Of a stretch of DNA of 64,000 nucleotides, positions 48,485 through 62,162 are shown in pieces. Every line of letters begins with the position of its first letter. Position 1 is the first letter of the stretch. A program made the translations under genes and the position numbers. Below the pieces are notes generated by a model. That model ran no database searches. It saw only the letters and a list, made by a program, of their open reading frames with translations, and was not told the origin of the DNA. The stretch is from Alligator mississippiensis (taxonomy: Eukaryota > Chordata > Crocodylia > Alligatoridae), in assembly GCF_030867095.1 (NCBI RefSeq), contig NC_081828.1, positions 208,202,978 to 208,266,977 of the forward strand, written 5' to 3'.

Positions 48485-51400
48485 TGTGGCATATTCACTG
48501 GAAGAGTTTTTTAGGTTGTTGATAATTTGGGTGCCTTTATTTCTTGCATTATGGTTAAATCAGAAGGCCATGTATGTACCAGGCACCAGTGGGTCAGCTA
48601 GAATAGTTAGGATGATGTACTAGTTGCATGATATCTTTGACTAGCTTTGATTTAAAGGGCTTAGGTATGTAAAATTTGGCTTATTCATTTTCCCTCTAAC
48701 TCTTGTTATTGCTAAAGAGATTTTGAAACATTAAGTAACACTTATTTTAGGATAACAGTTAAATCCTGATACCATTTGCTTTGGCTGTGCACTTTCAGGT
48801 CCAAAGTAGCATTTTGAAATGGACACAACTAAGGGAAAACTACTTGGCGAACAAGGGTTTCTGCTCCAGCTCCTCCCTCTGTTTCTTACTGGTGACAGTT
48901 TTAATGCTGTAATGGGACCAGTGCTTCTATGAACTTTCATACCAGCTTTCCTCTCCCATCTTGGCTGCTGCAACCCTTCCTCTCTGACCTCCCTGACGCG
49001 CACATTCCCTTCCCTGGTCCATTGAAACTGCAGCTGCCAAGGCCATTTTGATTGCCCATTGTGTTAACCCTATGAAATCTCATGCCTGCTACCTCCATTT
49101 CCTTTCGGTAATACTGCCAACTCCTCCTTTCCGAGTGCAGCACATTTTACACTTCTTTTCCTCATCTCTGGCAGCTCTTAACAACTCTCCCTATCTGCGT
49201 TGTAGTTATCAGTTCTCACCCTGCTGTGCCAGGTGCCATGGTCCGCTTCTCCCGTGGCTGTTTGCAGATGTTCTCCTCCAACTGATCTGGAAAGCCATTT
49301 TCCTCTGCTCTCTATCTTTAAGATCACTACCTCCTACAGGGAATTGTCACTGGGGAAAGGCTACGAATAGGACCCCTGAAATTTGTTCAGATAGTAAATC
49401 TGGGAAATACTGAACGTTGACTCTCGGAGAAGCCTTGGGGAGTGAACCCAGTGAAATTCAGTGGTTTCTTTGAAAGCTCCAGGCTCAACGCGTATGAATA
49501 GTTGAGCTCTCTGCAGAGGAGAATGGGCGCTCCATCATGGTTGGGGCTCTGGGCATTACTGCAATACAGACAAGAGGGTTTTGCATCTAGTGGCAGGTTT
49601 TTTGGTTTCCCTTTGTTTGATAGCACCATCAGTTGGCAGTCCTAGGGTTAGCTTGTGCTCCCTCTGCCGGTTAGCTATTTGTCTTCATAGTCTATGTAGA
49701 GTATGCATGACCTTGAAATATTATTGAATGGTGACTTTTTTGGGGGGGGGGGGGGATGGTCACAAACTAGTAGGTCAGAGCGCGCACGCTTGCTCACACT
49801 CGCGCTTTTCTCTCTTTCCGTCTCTTTTTGAAGGCTTTAATAGATTACTTATGCAATCTGGTCACTGTTAAATCCTTATTACTCCAGCTTCCTAATTCAG
49901 CTGAAATCAATTGTAAGGTCCTCCCTTCCACTTTAATAACACTACTCTGTCGCACACCAGCCTCGGTTCTTCCGAGTGAAAGAGAAGAGAAGCCTTGCAA
50001 TTGGCAGTCGGCACGTCAGCAAAACTCTGTCACCTCTAGCGTGATTATTTGTCTGTAGCGCTAGGTTTATGCAACAGCAAATTCATACTTGCACAGCGGC
50101 AGAGCACAATGTCGTGCTCTTGCCTAGTCCTGATCTGGGCATGGCCCACCAGACATCTTGAGTAGGTGCATGGTATGAAAATGGTAAAACTAGAAGGGGG
50201 AAAAGGGGGGAGCAGGGATGTAAAAAAGCTGGGTCTTGATTTTCTAAAGGCATGGCTGAACACCTGCTGTTCCACCACAGAATAATATGAATTTGCATCA
50301 AAATGGAGTCCCAGTCAGTTGTGCTGCCTGCTTTTGAGGAGCACACAGTTGTGTCTGGAGGCATTCTGTTGGGGGAGATGTCTTCTAGTGAAAGCATTTT
50401 TAGAAACAATGGCTGTGTGGCCCACCCTGCTGCTGGCATTTAGAAAGGGGTGGAAACACTATTTAAATTTCAAATGGCCTCAAGTTTTCACAGTTGCCTT
50501 GTCAATAGATTAAGTTCCTTGAAATAAATTTTTAAGCGGAGTTTACACAGAGCCACAGGAGCCTGCATTGACTCTAAGGTCTCCCTTTCTTCCCCCGGCA
50601 GCAGTGGTAGGTCAACATGGCGGATTGAAAGCGATCTATTCCACCGCAGAATGAAAGTTAGCAGATTTCCTTGTCTCCTTGCATTGCTTTTCCTGGGTGG
50701 CGGCATGTTTAACTAGTGCAGCTTAGCTTGTGTCTAAAGTGAAATTATTCTTGTCTCGACTTGAGTTTGGGAAGGCGTTAATTAGATCAGGTTAGCCGGC
50801 TTGTCGCACCTTTAAATCGAAGTCTAGACAAGGTCTAAAAATCAACATGACACAAGCGAGGGGGAAGAGAAGCAAAGGGAGAGGAGCGGGGGCAAGGGCT
50901 TCACAGATCAGGCAGTTGTGCACTGGGAAAAGATACAAACTGAAATGAGGGAGCCATGCCATTTAGAACAATTCAAAGATTTAGCAAAATTGATACAAGT
51001 TGGGAAATTCAACCCTTAATATTCTGAGGACTTGTTCTCTGAGCGGCGAGTTAACCTAATGCTTTCGTATTACAAGCCGATCTTTCTGGGGCCTTTTCCC
51101 CCCCTCTCTCGAGCAATTATCTGGCTCTTCCCATTCAAAGCTTCCCAGGTTTCTGCCATCCATTCCACTGCCGCACATAGTCCAGAACCATCGCCCTTTT
51201 CTAGCTCTAGAACTTGCCCTAGAATAAACTTTGAGTTTCACTATTTATACTCTTTCATCAGATAGGTTTGTGTACGTACGTTATACGCAAATCTTAGTTA
51301 GTTAGTTGATAAAAGTGCATGCATATCCACCCTGCTGCCTTTCTAGGTGTGGCCACAGGGAGGTTAGGTGGCTTTCTGAGGCCAACCTGCATTGTAAACT

Positions 51401-52569
51401 CACTGTGCTCCAGTGCAGTACCCCCCCAGCAGCGCCTGCTGCGTTGGGCAGCCTGTGGCCTGAACTAGAAGCAGTGTAGCTACATCCATGCAAGCTGCTT
51501 AACAGGGAGATGAGCTAAATGACATTCAGCTATGCTAATTAGCCCACCCAAAGTGCTACACAGATGTGGTTATTCAACACTGAGAATTCATCTACCTTTC
51601 ACCGCTTGGCTTTAAGCTGCTCTGCTTTCCTAGGCTTTTGCCTAGGGTGACTGTATTTCAAGGAATGGTTCTTGAAGGTTGGTATCACATTGTGTGCCTG
51701 GGCTTCTTGTTAGGTTTCTACATTTGATATCTAGGTTCACTTGACAAATCTGTAGATAAATATTTTTTTAAATGCAGATTTCCAGAGGAAATGTTTAAAA
51801 TGCCTATTTGTATGAGCAGAGCTGCTTCTCTGGAGATGGCACATCATTTTCCTTCCTTTCCCATCACCCACGTACACCTGATAAATCATTTTTCTCTCTC
51901 TGTGCAGCTATCCTATATGCTATCCATATTAAAAATCTCCTCCAACTACTTTTGCTGTGCATTCCCAGCAGTTATATAAATCTTAATATTTCTACTCGCA
52001 TTGAATGAGTGCTGCAAGGCACTTCTAAGGCTGAATTTGACCTGCTTAGACATTTTCGGATGTGGCATGCAGCTTGCTGTCATGAGCTGCTGTTTCACAC
52101 AAAGCAGTACCTGGGCCTTGGATTATAAATTCTTTGCACCAAGGACCAAGTCTTAACTATCAGGACAGATCCCAGTGGAAAAAACCCAAAACAATGTTTG
52201 CCGTATGGAAGAACAGAAAACGCGAGGGGAAAAATGCTTGAGTGATCATCATAAACAAAACAATAGAGAATAAAGATGAAACATGTTAAAGCATACTTCC
52301 TTTCCTCCATTCCTACAAGTGATTAGGCTAATTAGTTGTCAAATAGATTTCAGTTCTTAAATTGCTCTAGGTAGGTAATACACAATATCAGATTGGTACA
52401 CAGATGGCATGCCATTTTTTTTTTTGTCCTGTAAAGTTGTCTGAAACCACTTTAAAATCTTCTTGAAGAAAGTGCTGCTGCTCCTGGCAAGGAGAAACTA
52501 CAAATCATAAGAGCAAGCAACTGGAAAAGCATACTGACCGGTACTTAAAACAAATTACTTGAGACTTTA
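48485..52569. other. intron 1 block, nothing coding
   Basis: No exon recognised. A G14 run lies at 49742-49755. A palindrome-rich stretch near 51340-51575 (ctacatccatgcaagctgct, gctaattagcccac) may be a decayed MITE. Confidence 0.4.
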
Positions 52570-53066
52570 GGGCTAAGTTTAGACAGTCAAAAAGCCCAAG
52601 CCTGAATTGATCTAATCTTCACAGGTAGATGCATAGATTGAACAAATAAGCAAGCGAACAGACATTCACTTTTGATTCTGGAAATGTAGCCATATATGCC
52701 TGCAATGGCCCAGGCCAGAAGTGGAGGGGCACTAGAGCATGCCTCCCTGCTCAGCGAGAGCAGACAGCTTGAGCCAAGGCTAACCCACCCACTCTGCAAG
52801 GGCCGGGGGAGTTGTGGGGGATGTGCAAAGCATCCTGAGATGCTGGGGGACTATGAGTTAAGTTGCATCTGGAGGGGATTTGAGACAGAAGTTCAGTAAA
52901 CCGATTTAACCTAAATCGGTGAAGTCTGATACTACAGCCATCCAGGTCTATCTTGAACCAGTTTGGGCTATTTTGAAAGCAGTTTACGTGCATTGACCTT
53001 CTGTTGGTTACAGATTTGAACTGGTTTCCAATCACTTATACCAGCTGATGTGCAATTTCTGTCCCT
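52570..53066 (+). repeat. possible decayed TIR element
   Basis: Left end gggctaagtttagacagtc; right end inverted gggctagggacagaaattg. Internal pairs such as accgatttaacctaaatcgg are palindromic. No target duplication was found, so the call is tentative. Confidence 0.35.
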
Positions 53067-55739
53067 AGCCCAGCAGGTGGCCAAGTTTGATGCACATAAA
53101 TAGGGCTGATCTTCAGAGGATGGCGAGTGCTTCTATGGCCAACCAACGTCTTGAGACGAAAGGAAACGCGACAAAGTCAGTCATTCAACGGTGCTTGGCA
53201 GTGGTGTGGTAGAAGAGGCCAATGTGCAAGCGGGAAGCTTTCCCACAGTGGCTACCGGTCCACTTGTTAGATGGAGGTTGAAGCACACTGCTTCTTGGCT
53301 CGCCTGTGGGCCTCAGTCTGGGCTTCTCTGCTGGCTCCCTGCGGCGCCTGCACCAGCTTTGACCTGGCTTCTCCAGACTTGAGCGGCTGTGCTTCGCAGT
53401 CTGTGAAAGTTAGGCATTTTATATTTCAGGTGTCCTAAGCTGGCACCCAAAAACTGTGGTGCTAATGTTAGCCAAGATTTTTCAAGGCTAATTATGTCTC
53501 CAGACATTATAAGGTAGTAGAGTTCAATTATAAGAAGCATCTCAAGATATGTTTGCTTTAATTATGTTTTGAATATATTACATTGGGATCTAAAAATATT
53601 TTGAATGGGAATAAGAGAAACAAACTGGCTGGCAGTTTGAGGAGCTGTTATGTTAGATTGCAGAAGCAAGGGAATGGCCAAATATTTATTATACAACTTT
53701 AGAAATTAACCTTAAGTAAGACCAGTGACGAACACCGGTAGATAAGCCCGGTGTAACTGGCACGAAAGAAATCAATATTTGGATCGAGACTAGATTTAGA
53801 TTTCTGTTGGAGATTTATCTGTGCCAAAATATAGTCAGACAGAATTATCCTTTGATAGGTACCTCAAAACCGGAGAATAGCCTCTTTATCTTCTGAATCC
53901 TTCCTGGAATCTAAATTTTAGTGGCTTCTGGACCTCAAATCTTGGAGGATGTGAATTCTGTTGCTAACGAAGAATAGTATATGTTGATAATGGGATGAAG
54001 ATAAACCACCAATGGAGAAGAGTTAAGGATTATGAGAGAGAGGAATATATGAAAGGTCAGTCTACCTAGCCCATAACAATTTAAGGTTTGAAGATGTATG
54101 GCAGCCCCTCTTGAATTTCATGAAACGTGGTTATTAGAAGATTAACATGTATCAGTATTAACTTGGATAAAACAAATATTGCAGGTAAAAATTAACAGAG
54201 GCAGAACGTAATGTCCATCAGCACTATTCATACGCATTCTCCTTTTTTTTTGGGGTGCGGGGAAGAGGGTGGTAATTTTAGGTAACCCAGAAAAGTGGAT
54301 TTATACCGACAGAGGAAGTAACCTGTTGCATAAACGTAGGCAATGTGGTCTTAATAAACTATGACTTTATTGAAAGCCAATACAGAATAATGGCAACCCC
54401 TTCCCCCTCATTTTTGTGAGGAATAGGGTAAGCTTTGCCAAAGGGCTTTCTCTTGTCAAAGGTACTTAATTGCCTTGGAATGTACTAATCTAATACAGAA
54501 CCAAATACAAAAGCAATTAATTGTGTTGATTTAAAACCTGTTTCCCCACCCCAGCCCCCCTGGCCTCTTGTCAGGCTTTTTCTCTTTGCCACTGATTGCC
54601 CAGTTGCAAAACGGCGATTGCATTACTGACCTTTTGCTTTCTCAGAGATGCATTTTTGCAGAGCAAGTCATGCTGCGTTTTAAAGGGGGTGGAGGAGGAG
54701 GAGTAATAATGTGCTGTGAGTGCGCTCAGATGCATTTGCTGCAGGGAATACTTTCTGCTGAGTTTCGATGCAGTCAGGAGCTGCTGTTTATGATTTGCAA
54801 CACCTGAATTGTCAGCATGGGGAAGGGGAAAAACTAGGCCATGATTTACCTTTCCCTCTCCAGTGCCAAGGCTAAGGAAGGGGTGATGCATGTCCAGGAG
54901 ATGGTTTCTCAAACTCTTAATCCCTCTGCTGGTGCAAGAGAGAACTAATCCCGAATTGTTGAGGCTCACACGGGATGTGGGGCCCAAAATATCTTCTTGG
55001 TGGTTGTCCCTAGGGCATTTTGTTAACAGGCCATGTTGTCTGCACTGAAGGTGCTAGTGCATTGTGTTATTCTCCCTGCTGTCTCTTGTGCTCTCTCCGA
55101 TTTACACGTTTCTGGAAAGGTTCTTGAACGATGGACTATTTTTAAGTGAAAATGATCCCGGTGTATTTTTTTACATGGCAATGACCACTTCCCTGTTGCC
55201 TTCCCCATCCTGCCTGCCTGAAAAAAGAACTGGAGAATTCCATGTCTGTGCAACCTGATTCCCCTGTAGCTGAAATGTGAAAGAGGTAAGGTAAGCTTTG
55301 CACATGCCAATCAATGCTGCAGGGAGTCAGGGTGGGAAATCTGAGAGCGTGGTGCCAGTTTACCATTCAGAGGGAGGGACACTCGCATCTAGAGACCCTA
55401 ATATGAATGGCTGCAGCGTAGCTGGTGGTTTCTTTAAACGACAGCTGCTTCCAGCGGTCGGATGCAACATGCCGTCCATCAGGGCTGTCTCAGCGAACTT
55501 CACTTAAAGACAAAAAGCAGTCAAACAATTTCCCCCCACCATAAGCTGCAAAACCAGAGCAGCACATGTGATCTATTATTTCTTAAAATGCAATAATAAA
55601 GCAAAGAGATCCTGCCTTATCTGCACGTGGCCGAGCAACTTGCAAAGACTCTCTTGGACCCAAAGGAAGAGACTTCCACCTTCAGCTTCCTCTGTGCAAA
55701 AATGAAGTTTATTTCCTACCTATGGTGACTTTTTACCAT
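53067..55739. other. intron 1 block, nothing coding
   Basis: No exon or clear repeat recognised. Confidence 0.45.
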
Positions 55740-55880
55740 CTTTCATTTTCCCTGACCCTGAGGAAGGGGATAGGTGCGCGAAAGGTTGAAAAAAAAGATT
55801 TTTTTTTCAAGTTTCTTACTTGGTCTATTAAAAGGTATCATCTCTCAACCAAGAGTTCTGGAGTTTTGCATTTCATAATA
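55740..55880 (+). repeat. SINE-like tail repeat, copy 1
   Basis: cctgaggaaggggatagg, gcgcgaaaggttg and ttggtctattaaaaggtatca follow the same order as the segment at 62255-62362 (cctgatgaaggg, gaaagcttgc, ttggtctaataaaagatatc). This is a reptile interspersed repeat whose family I cannot name safely. Confidence 0.6.
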
Positions 55881-58117
55881 AAGCAAAGCGGTGGGACTTC
55901 TTTCAAATCTTGGAGTGGAGAGGTTAATGATGGAGGAGAATTTGGGGAAGATAGAAGCAGGAGGACAGCCGAATAGCTTAGGTCTGGGGTGATCAGGATC
56001 CATCCCACGGGCCTGATTCAGCCTTGCAGAGCCCTGTCATGCAGTTCGTGGGCTTCCCATAGTCTGGAGTTTGGCAGTGCGGCAAGTGGTGGCAAGCACC
56101 TGTTTTTTCTCATAGCAGGGGTCCACTCTTCATGGTGTTGGGATGTCTGGAGCACATCCCTAGGCCGTTTGTTTGAGAGAGGATGCCTCGCTGTTATGCT
56201 CAGCGCCTCTCTGACTTCTGTGGGGGCAAATGAGTTTGTTCTGGTGCAGGTGGAGTTATGAGAGCATCTTCCCCTACATTTACCATAGTAAAAAGAAATA
56301 TGAAAGAAAGAGCAACAATGTTGCTGGCATTCAGTAAAATTCTCCAGAGCATGTGGTCCGCGCCTCTGTAATGACCAGGGGTTGTATGTGTGCGTTTCCC
56401 TTCTCGGGTCATCTTAAATCATAGTGTTTGCATGATCCTTGCACAGGATTACAACAGAAATGGCAGCAATGTTTACCTGGAGTAATGGGTGGGGAGCCCA
56501 GGGGAGATTAGAATCGGATTAGAAATGTCTTTTCCATTTCTCCACCTAATCTGTAACTGTAAATTGAGAAAAGGTTGCTAGTGAGAGGGGAAGCTTCCCC
56601 CCCCCCCAAGGTTGGTCAGGTCTCTGCAGTAAGTTTGTCATTTGAGGAGCACCATAAAAGGCAAAAGCAATCAGAAAAGTAGTATAAAAAATAAATTTTT
56701 ATACAAAATGAGCCTTGTTAAAACGGAGTTCAGCCCTTACCTTTTCACTTTTTCCTAAAATGGATTAACTTACCCATTTTTTTTTTTTTTTTCCCATGCC
56801 TACGGGTTCTTTTGGGCTCTACAATATCCCCTTGATTATGGATCTTGGGGAATAGCCCTGATACATCTATATATCTATATATAAAGTATATGTAAAAAGA
56901 ATCTATGGTTTTCTCTCCCCATACTGGGCTGCATGAATATTTACTCCTACTCTGGTTGCAGCTGGTATCTCAAGAAAGCTTCTAGGGATGTGGCCATTTC
57001 TGTTGACACGAGTAGACTTAGGTGGGATTGTATATTCATCTTCCTCTGCCTTTTTAAAAATAAGTGTGAACATTTGTGCAGGAAGCCTGACAAGTCATTT
57101 CTTATTGTGCACTGTAATTATCTATTATAATAGAGAATACAGGATTAATTAGTTTTTAAGCTGCAGATATGATTTAATTAGTTCTCAAGCTGTATCTGAA
57201 ACACCTGTCTCATTGAAATCAAAGGGCTTTCATTTGAGGGGGAATAAAGGAGGGGAGGAGGAAGAAAAATGGTTCCAGTTTGCTGTTGTGCAAGCTTGAG
57301 ATTGTAGAAGCAGTCTGATTTTTAAATTGAGAGCTAGATATAACACAGTTTCCATTTCAGTTCTGTAATTCATGACAACTGCCTAATTGCATTAGTTGCC
57401 CTTAAAAATTGGATTTTTTTGTGCGTAGGACTTTATTTCACTCGTCTATCCAACTGCTCCCCGAAGCTGTATAGAATACTGCTTCAGACTACTATGAAAT
57501 GTTATATACCGAATTGGAAAAAGTTGTACACTATAAAAGTAAAAAAGTCTGTTGTGCAACTTAAGGGTTTCATTTGCCCTCCCCAAGGGGACAAAGGTTG
57601 TGTTGTAGCTGGGATCCTCTTTTGCTCCCAGTCAGCTTCAAGCCCCTGCTGCTTCTATACACCTGAATGAAACAAACGGTGGTAATAATTAGGAATGAAA
57701 TTACCTTGCTTTTAGGACTAGACGTTGAGCCATTGATGACCGCTCGTTGAATATGATCCAACCAGTGATGCATCTACCTTACATTTTGTGTGCCTTCCCA
57801 CTACACCACCTCTTCTGTGTCCATCTTTTCAGACTCAGGCTTGTGAACATAATAACCCTGGGTCTTGTGCTCACTGCTACAAGAGGTAGTTCTTTGCTCC
57901 CAGGGCTTCTTTTGGGTAATGAGAACTAAAGGTGAGTTGGCACCTGCATAATATTGGGCCTTGTTTGGGAGATGGGCTCTTGGTTAAATTGATTATTGGA
58001 AGTAGAGGTTAGGGGACGTGACCAGGTAGATTGGTTAGTTTAGAGCAAATTGTGTTTACTAGTCTGGAACCCAATACTTACTGATGTAGGGTGTCTTTCC
58101 ATGTGTTCCCAACGCAG
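55881..58117. other. intron 1 block, nothing coding
   Basis: No exon recognised. The stretch near 55985-56180 has features of a decayed transposon (ctggggtgatcaggatccat) but cannot be bounded. Confidence 0.4.
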
Positions 58118-58392
58118 CGCTGGGCACTTTTTAATTAGTGATCTGTGATAATTAAAAGTGTGTTGGGAGCAGGACGCAGCACGCGTCAGCGCTGAGAAAA
58201 TGGTGGTGGTGCACTTTGAATTAAAGCACAATGAATGTGTCTTAGTTCAAAGCGCACCACCTGCCTTTTTCTCAGTGCCAGTGCATGCTGCGCTGCTTGT
58301 ATACCTGTACCCGACTCAGCACCGGGCGCATCAATTATGTGCTCCAGCAGGCTCGATTTAATCGAGTTGACTCGCCTCGTGTGCAAGTGCCC
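58118..58392 (+). repeat. foldback MITE, GGGCACTT-ended
   Basis: Ends gggcactttttaat and, inverted, gggcacttgcacacg. The core pairs gctgagaaaatggtggtggt with the inverse of caccacctgcctttttctcag around a cttagttcaa centre. Non-coding; the overlapping frames on both strands are products of the palindrome. Confidence 0.7.
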
Positions 58393-59645
58393 AAAGTGCT
58401 GAATACTGTGTCTTTCTCCGCACAGACCAGCGAGTCATGGTCAGCACTGCCTTAATTATGGTTAAACACCCATTTCCTAGGGAAGATAACTTATCAGGAG
58501 CCAAGCACGTATTATTTTTTACTTTCCTTCATTGACACTTAACAAATACAGCATGGAAGAGTCCGGTGAATTCTGGGGAAGGATGACGTTGAACAGTGCG
58601 TTGAGGTTGAGGTTTTGGCTTAGTGGTTGGTGCATTTTGTGATTCGTGTGTTTGTCTCCATAGATTAGAAACCCTATTGTGTTTTTCCTGGTCAAACCTG
58701 CCTTTTAATGATTTAATATTATTTTCCTTTTTTAAAAATAAAAATGGATGAGATACCTGCCCCCACAGTGGAATAAGTCTCCCCTCCTTCTCCTATCCTT
58801 TTTAATTTTTATTTACACCAAATTAATTCCCAGGAAAGCGGGTTGTGTATATTTATTTATTTATTTATTTTTTGCTACCTGAATGTGAACAATTTTAGAG
58901 GCACTGACAAAAGCGACAGTTTTTCTAGCATTTCATTACGCTATTTTCCTGCATTTTTCTTTCTCCTTCCGAACCCCTGCTGTCATTGCTTTTAAAACTC
59001 TGCGTACAGAAAGGCTTCCCCGGCCGGTAACGCGTACAGTGTAAACAGACGTAAAGGTCAGGCTTTCTTATAGTGGCTTTTTGGCTTGGTTATTTTGAAC
59101 TTCAAGGAAAAAAAGCACAAACCTCACTTCTCCAGTTTCCGTCTCTCTGGACTCTCATTTGCATGTGACACGCCATCCCCTGCGAGGCAGTAACAAAAAC
59201 AAAATTACCGGAGTTCCTTTTATTTTTCATTTTTTATTTTATTTTTCGAAGCTGCGGTTCTGCGGTTGAGTTGTGCCTGGTTTCTCGCCAGCAGCTATAA
59301 ATAGCGTTGTGTACCAGCAAGAAGTGCCTGAATGAGGGTGAGCAGCAGGAAAGGAAAAGCCCCTTTTGGTTTCCAGCTGGAAGGCTGCCAAGCAGTGGAT
59401 TGCTTCAGCAGATGAGGTAGCGTGGGAAGGAGTGTTTTGAGGTAGCGTGGGAAGAAGAGCAGTGAGTAAGATGGTCTTTCTCCGGTTAGAGGTGTATGTG
59501 TCTTTTGTTTGGCTTTATTTTATGAATGACTGCCTGATTACAGGAGCGCTGTGAATCGCTCCGAGGGCAGCGGGTGCAGTGTTTCCCTGCAGTTCTGCAC
59601 AGCAATTTGCTGGATCGTGTTGTGGGGTCAGGGTGTGAACACAAC
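58393..59645. other. intron 1 block, nothing coding
   Basis: No exon recognised. Includes an (ATTT)n run near 58852-58870 and a duplicated gaggtagcgtgggaag phrase at about 59415-59455. Confidence 0.45.
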
Positions 59646-60061
59646 GGGCGCATCCAGACAAGCGCGCGTGTACGTTTCCCCGGGGACACCAGGGAATACC
59701 CCTGCACGTTTGCTCCGGTGTGGGGCAAATTGCCCTGGGTGGTGCAGGGGGAGGCTGGGGCCAGCCCCAGCATCCTGATCTGGGGTCCTTGGGGCTTCCC
59801 GGGGCTGCAGCAGAGCCTGGCCGACAGCTGGAGCATGGCTCTGGCTGGCCAGGCTCTGTTTTTGAGTGGTGCCACGTGCAATACCCTAGGTTTTTTTTTC
59901 AGTGCATTTTATTTGTTGTTGTTACCAGGACCTCTTGGTATCTAAATTTGGCTCCACACTGCAAATATGCAATCGGAGAACCAAATCACATGTGCGGGGT
60001 ACATTTCGTAGTGCCTCAAAAGCACTGCAAAGCACATGTACACGCTCATGTGGAAGTGCCC
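59646..60061 (+). repeat. GC-rich MITE, family D copy 2
   Basis: Ends GGGCGCATCCAGACAAGCGC and, inverted, GGGCACTTCCACATGAGCG. Interior aligns with the copy at 47214 across ggctggggccagccccagca, gggctgcagcagagcctggc and gacagctggagcatgg. No target duplication recognised. Confidence 0.75.
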
Positions 60062-60169
60062 TATATCCTTTTTAAATATCTGACTTTTTAACCAGTTGTG
60101 ATTTTTTTCACTGGAGGGTAAGGATGGAGAAGGTGTGATGAGGCTGACCCTTGCCCCCGTATGGACAGG

Positions 60170-60415
60170 GCACACTAGGCTGGGAGCCAGGAGGCTTGAA
60201 TGCTAGATGAAACCTTAGGTTGTTCTCTCCCTCAGCATCTCCTTTCACTCGGATGGGAAGCCCACGCACTGGAAAACCTGCTTCAGGATCCCCAGACCCA
60301 GTATGTATTACGAGAGCCCGTGGGTGCCCTGGTGAAGAGCCCCATTGTGAGTAGCGCTGTATGATCACAGACTGAGCGGGGGGATCTCTGCCATAAGGAG
60401 CTAACAGTCAAAGTG
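60170..60415 (+). repeat. MIR-type SINE with amniote extension
   Basis: gggagccaggaggcttgaatg (MIR B-box side), ttctctccctcagca, then tattacgagagcccgtggg, gccccattgtga, agcgctgtatgatcacagac and aaggagctaacagtcaaag, the same extension unit as at 18420. Confidence 0.65.
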
Positions 60416-61338
60416 TATGTGGGCCTCAGTCCTTCAGGGTGCGGGTGAGGGTGTGACGTTCTGCCTTCCTTTGAAAGTTTATTTAAGAAAAAAAAAAACA
60501 GAACAAAAAGCGTAGGAGTTCAGGCTGGTTGCACCAGGTCTGTGTAAAATCAAATAACCATTGTTACTGTTGATTCAGACCAGTTTTTAGGACAACACTC
60601 GGAGGATGCCTCCTTCAACAAGCACAAGCTTTTCTTGCCAGTTCATACGCTTCTTTCTTCAGCTGTTTCATCTGTCTAGAGATGTGTCAGCATATGATAG
60701 GCCAAGCATGTCCTTTTTTTGTTGTCATTTTTTAAATAATCTCTTTGTATTCAGAAATGGCCAAACCTTCTTGGCTCAGTTTCAAAATAACTTGCTTTGG
60801 ACAAAGGCTTAACCTTAGCATTTTGGTGCTAAAAGTTGCATGTTTCAATGAGCTCAAGGGGAATGCAAATAGGTACAAAAGAGAAATACTGGGGAAATCT
60901 TAAGTGTGTTTTTCCTCCCCTGCCCTTCCCTCCCCAGCTGTAATCAGTTTATTAACTTAGGCAAGAACCTTTGTGCTATAAAAGCAGGTGCTCAGCAAGA
61001 AGGACAATTAACCACTTAACCAGGTAGGGTTCCTTAACAATTTGAGAGCAGCACGGAAAAGCAAAATAAGCATTTAAGAACATTGGGGATCAGCTGAGTT
61101 GCTGATGAACGTGGGATTAGCTTTTAATAAAGATGGTAATGAGTTGATGATTGCTTATGTGGCGGATTAATACAGTTAAAATTTTATGGCATGCTAAGAT
61201 GTCGTGTACTATGACTTGGAAGTTGATGTAACTTATAAAATATCTTTAGCTTCCTGAATTTGCTGAAATGCGGTATGATATTCAGAAAAACCCATATGAC
61301 ATGATGGCTCTTACCTTAAATATTTTGGAAGAGTCATG
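60416..61338. other. intron 1 block, nothing coding
   Basis: No exon or clear repeat recognised. Confidence 0.45.
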
Positions 61339-61346
61339 CTCCTTAT

Positions 61347-62103
61347 TAGGGCTGCGCAAGGTTTGGGTGCTGATTTGATTTGGAAGATTCAGCCCAATTC
61401 AGCAGCTGAATCGCCGAATCTGAATTGAATCGGGAGACCAGTAAACAGGTCCAAATTGATTCGAAGCTCTCTGAATTGATTAAGAAAAGATTTGGAGAGC
61501 TTTGGAGATTCAGGCAGTCCCCACTTGCTGCCGCAGGGAGCTGGACCCAGACTCTGTGCTAGTAAGTGGGGAGGGAGGGGGGCTGGAGGAGGGGGGAGGG
61601 ATCCATAGGGGGACCCCTGCCAGGCCCCATCCGTTGCCTGCTCCCCTAGCCCCTCCCGAGTGCTTCCGACCTCTACCCACTCTCCCAGCCCCATCAATGG
61701 CTGGCCCACCCCAGCATCCCAGCTCTTAAAAAAAAGCCCTGTACTCACTGGCTGCTTTAGTGGCTGTCGGGGCTTCTGGGGGCTTGTATAGAGCCCCCCC
61801 CCACGCAGCTCAGGGCAGTGGGCATCCTCCCCACCCCCCGCCAGGCAGGAGCCGGTGAGTGCGGGGCTTTTTTAAAGCGCCGGGACACTGGGGCCGGCCA
61901 GAGCAGCCATTGACGAGGCTGGGAGAATGGGTAGGGGGTGGGGCCTGTTTGATTCGGAGATTTGGCCGATTCAGTGGTGGCCAAATCTCCGAATCAGATT
62001 TGGCCGAATCGATTCAGGACACTGATTCGACTCACTGAATCGAATCACTGTCCCCTGAATTGGCTGAATCCGAAATGAATACTAGCTGCTTCGCACAGAC
62101 CTA
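61347..62103 (+). mobile_element. long foldback element rich in GATTCGG motifs, copy 2
   Basis: 757 bp, flanked by a perfect 8-bp duplication CTCCTTAT (61339-61346 and 62104-62111). Ends TAGGGCTGCGCAAGG and, inverted, TAGGTCTGTGCGAAGC. The outer 120 bp on each side carry ccgaatctgaatt, gattcag and gattcgg words in opposite orientation. Internally ctctcccagccccatcaatgg pairs with the inverse of ccattgacgaggctgggaga. The 8-bp duplication points to hAT mobilisation. No transposase is encoded. Confidence 0.88.
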
Positions 62104-62162
62104 CTCCTTATACCATATAGATAATGTAGCACAAATTAATTTAAATCCTGTCTGTGTTTGAT

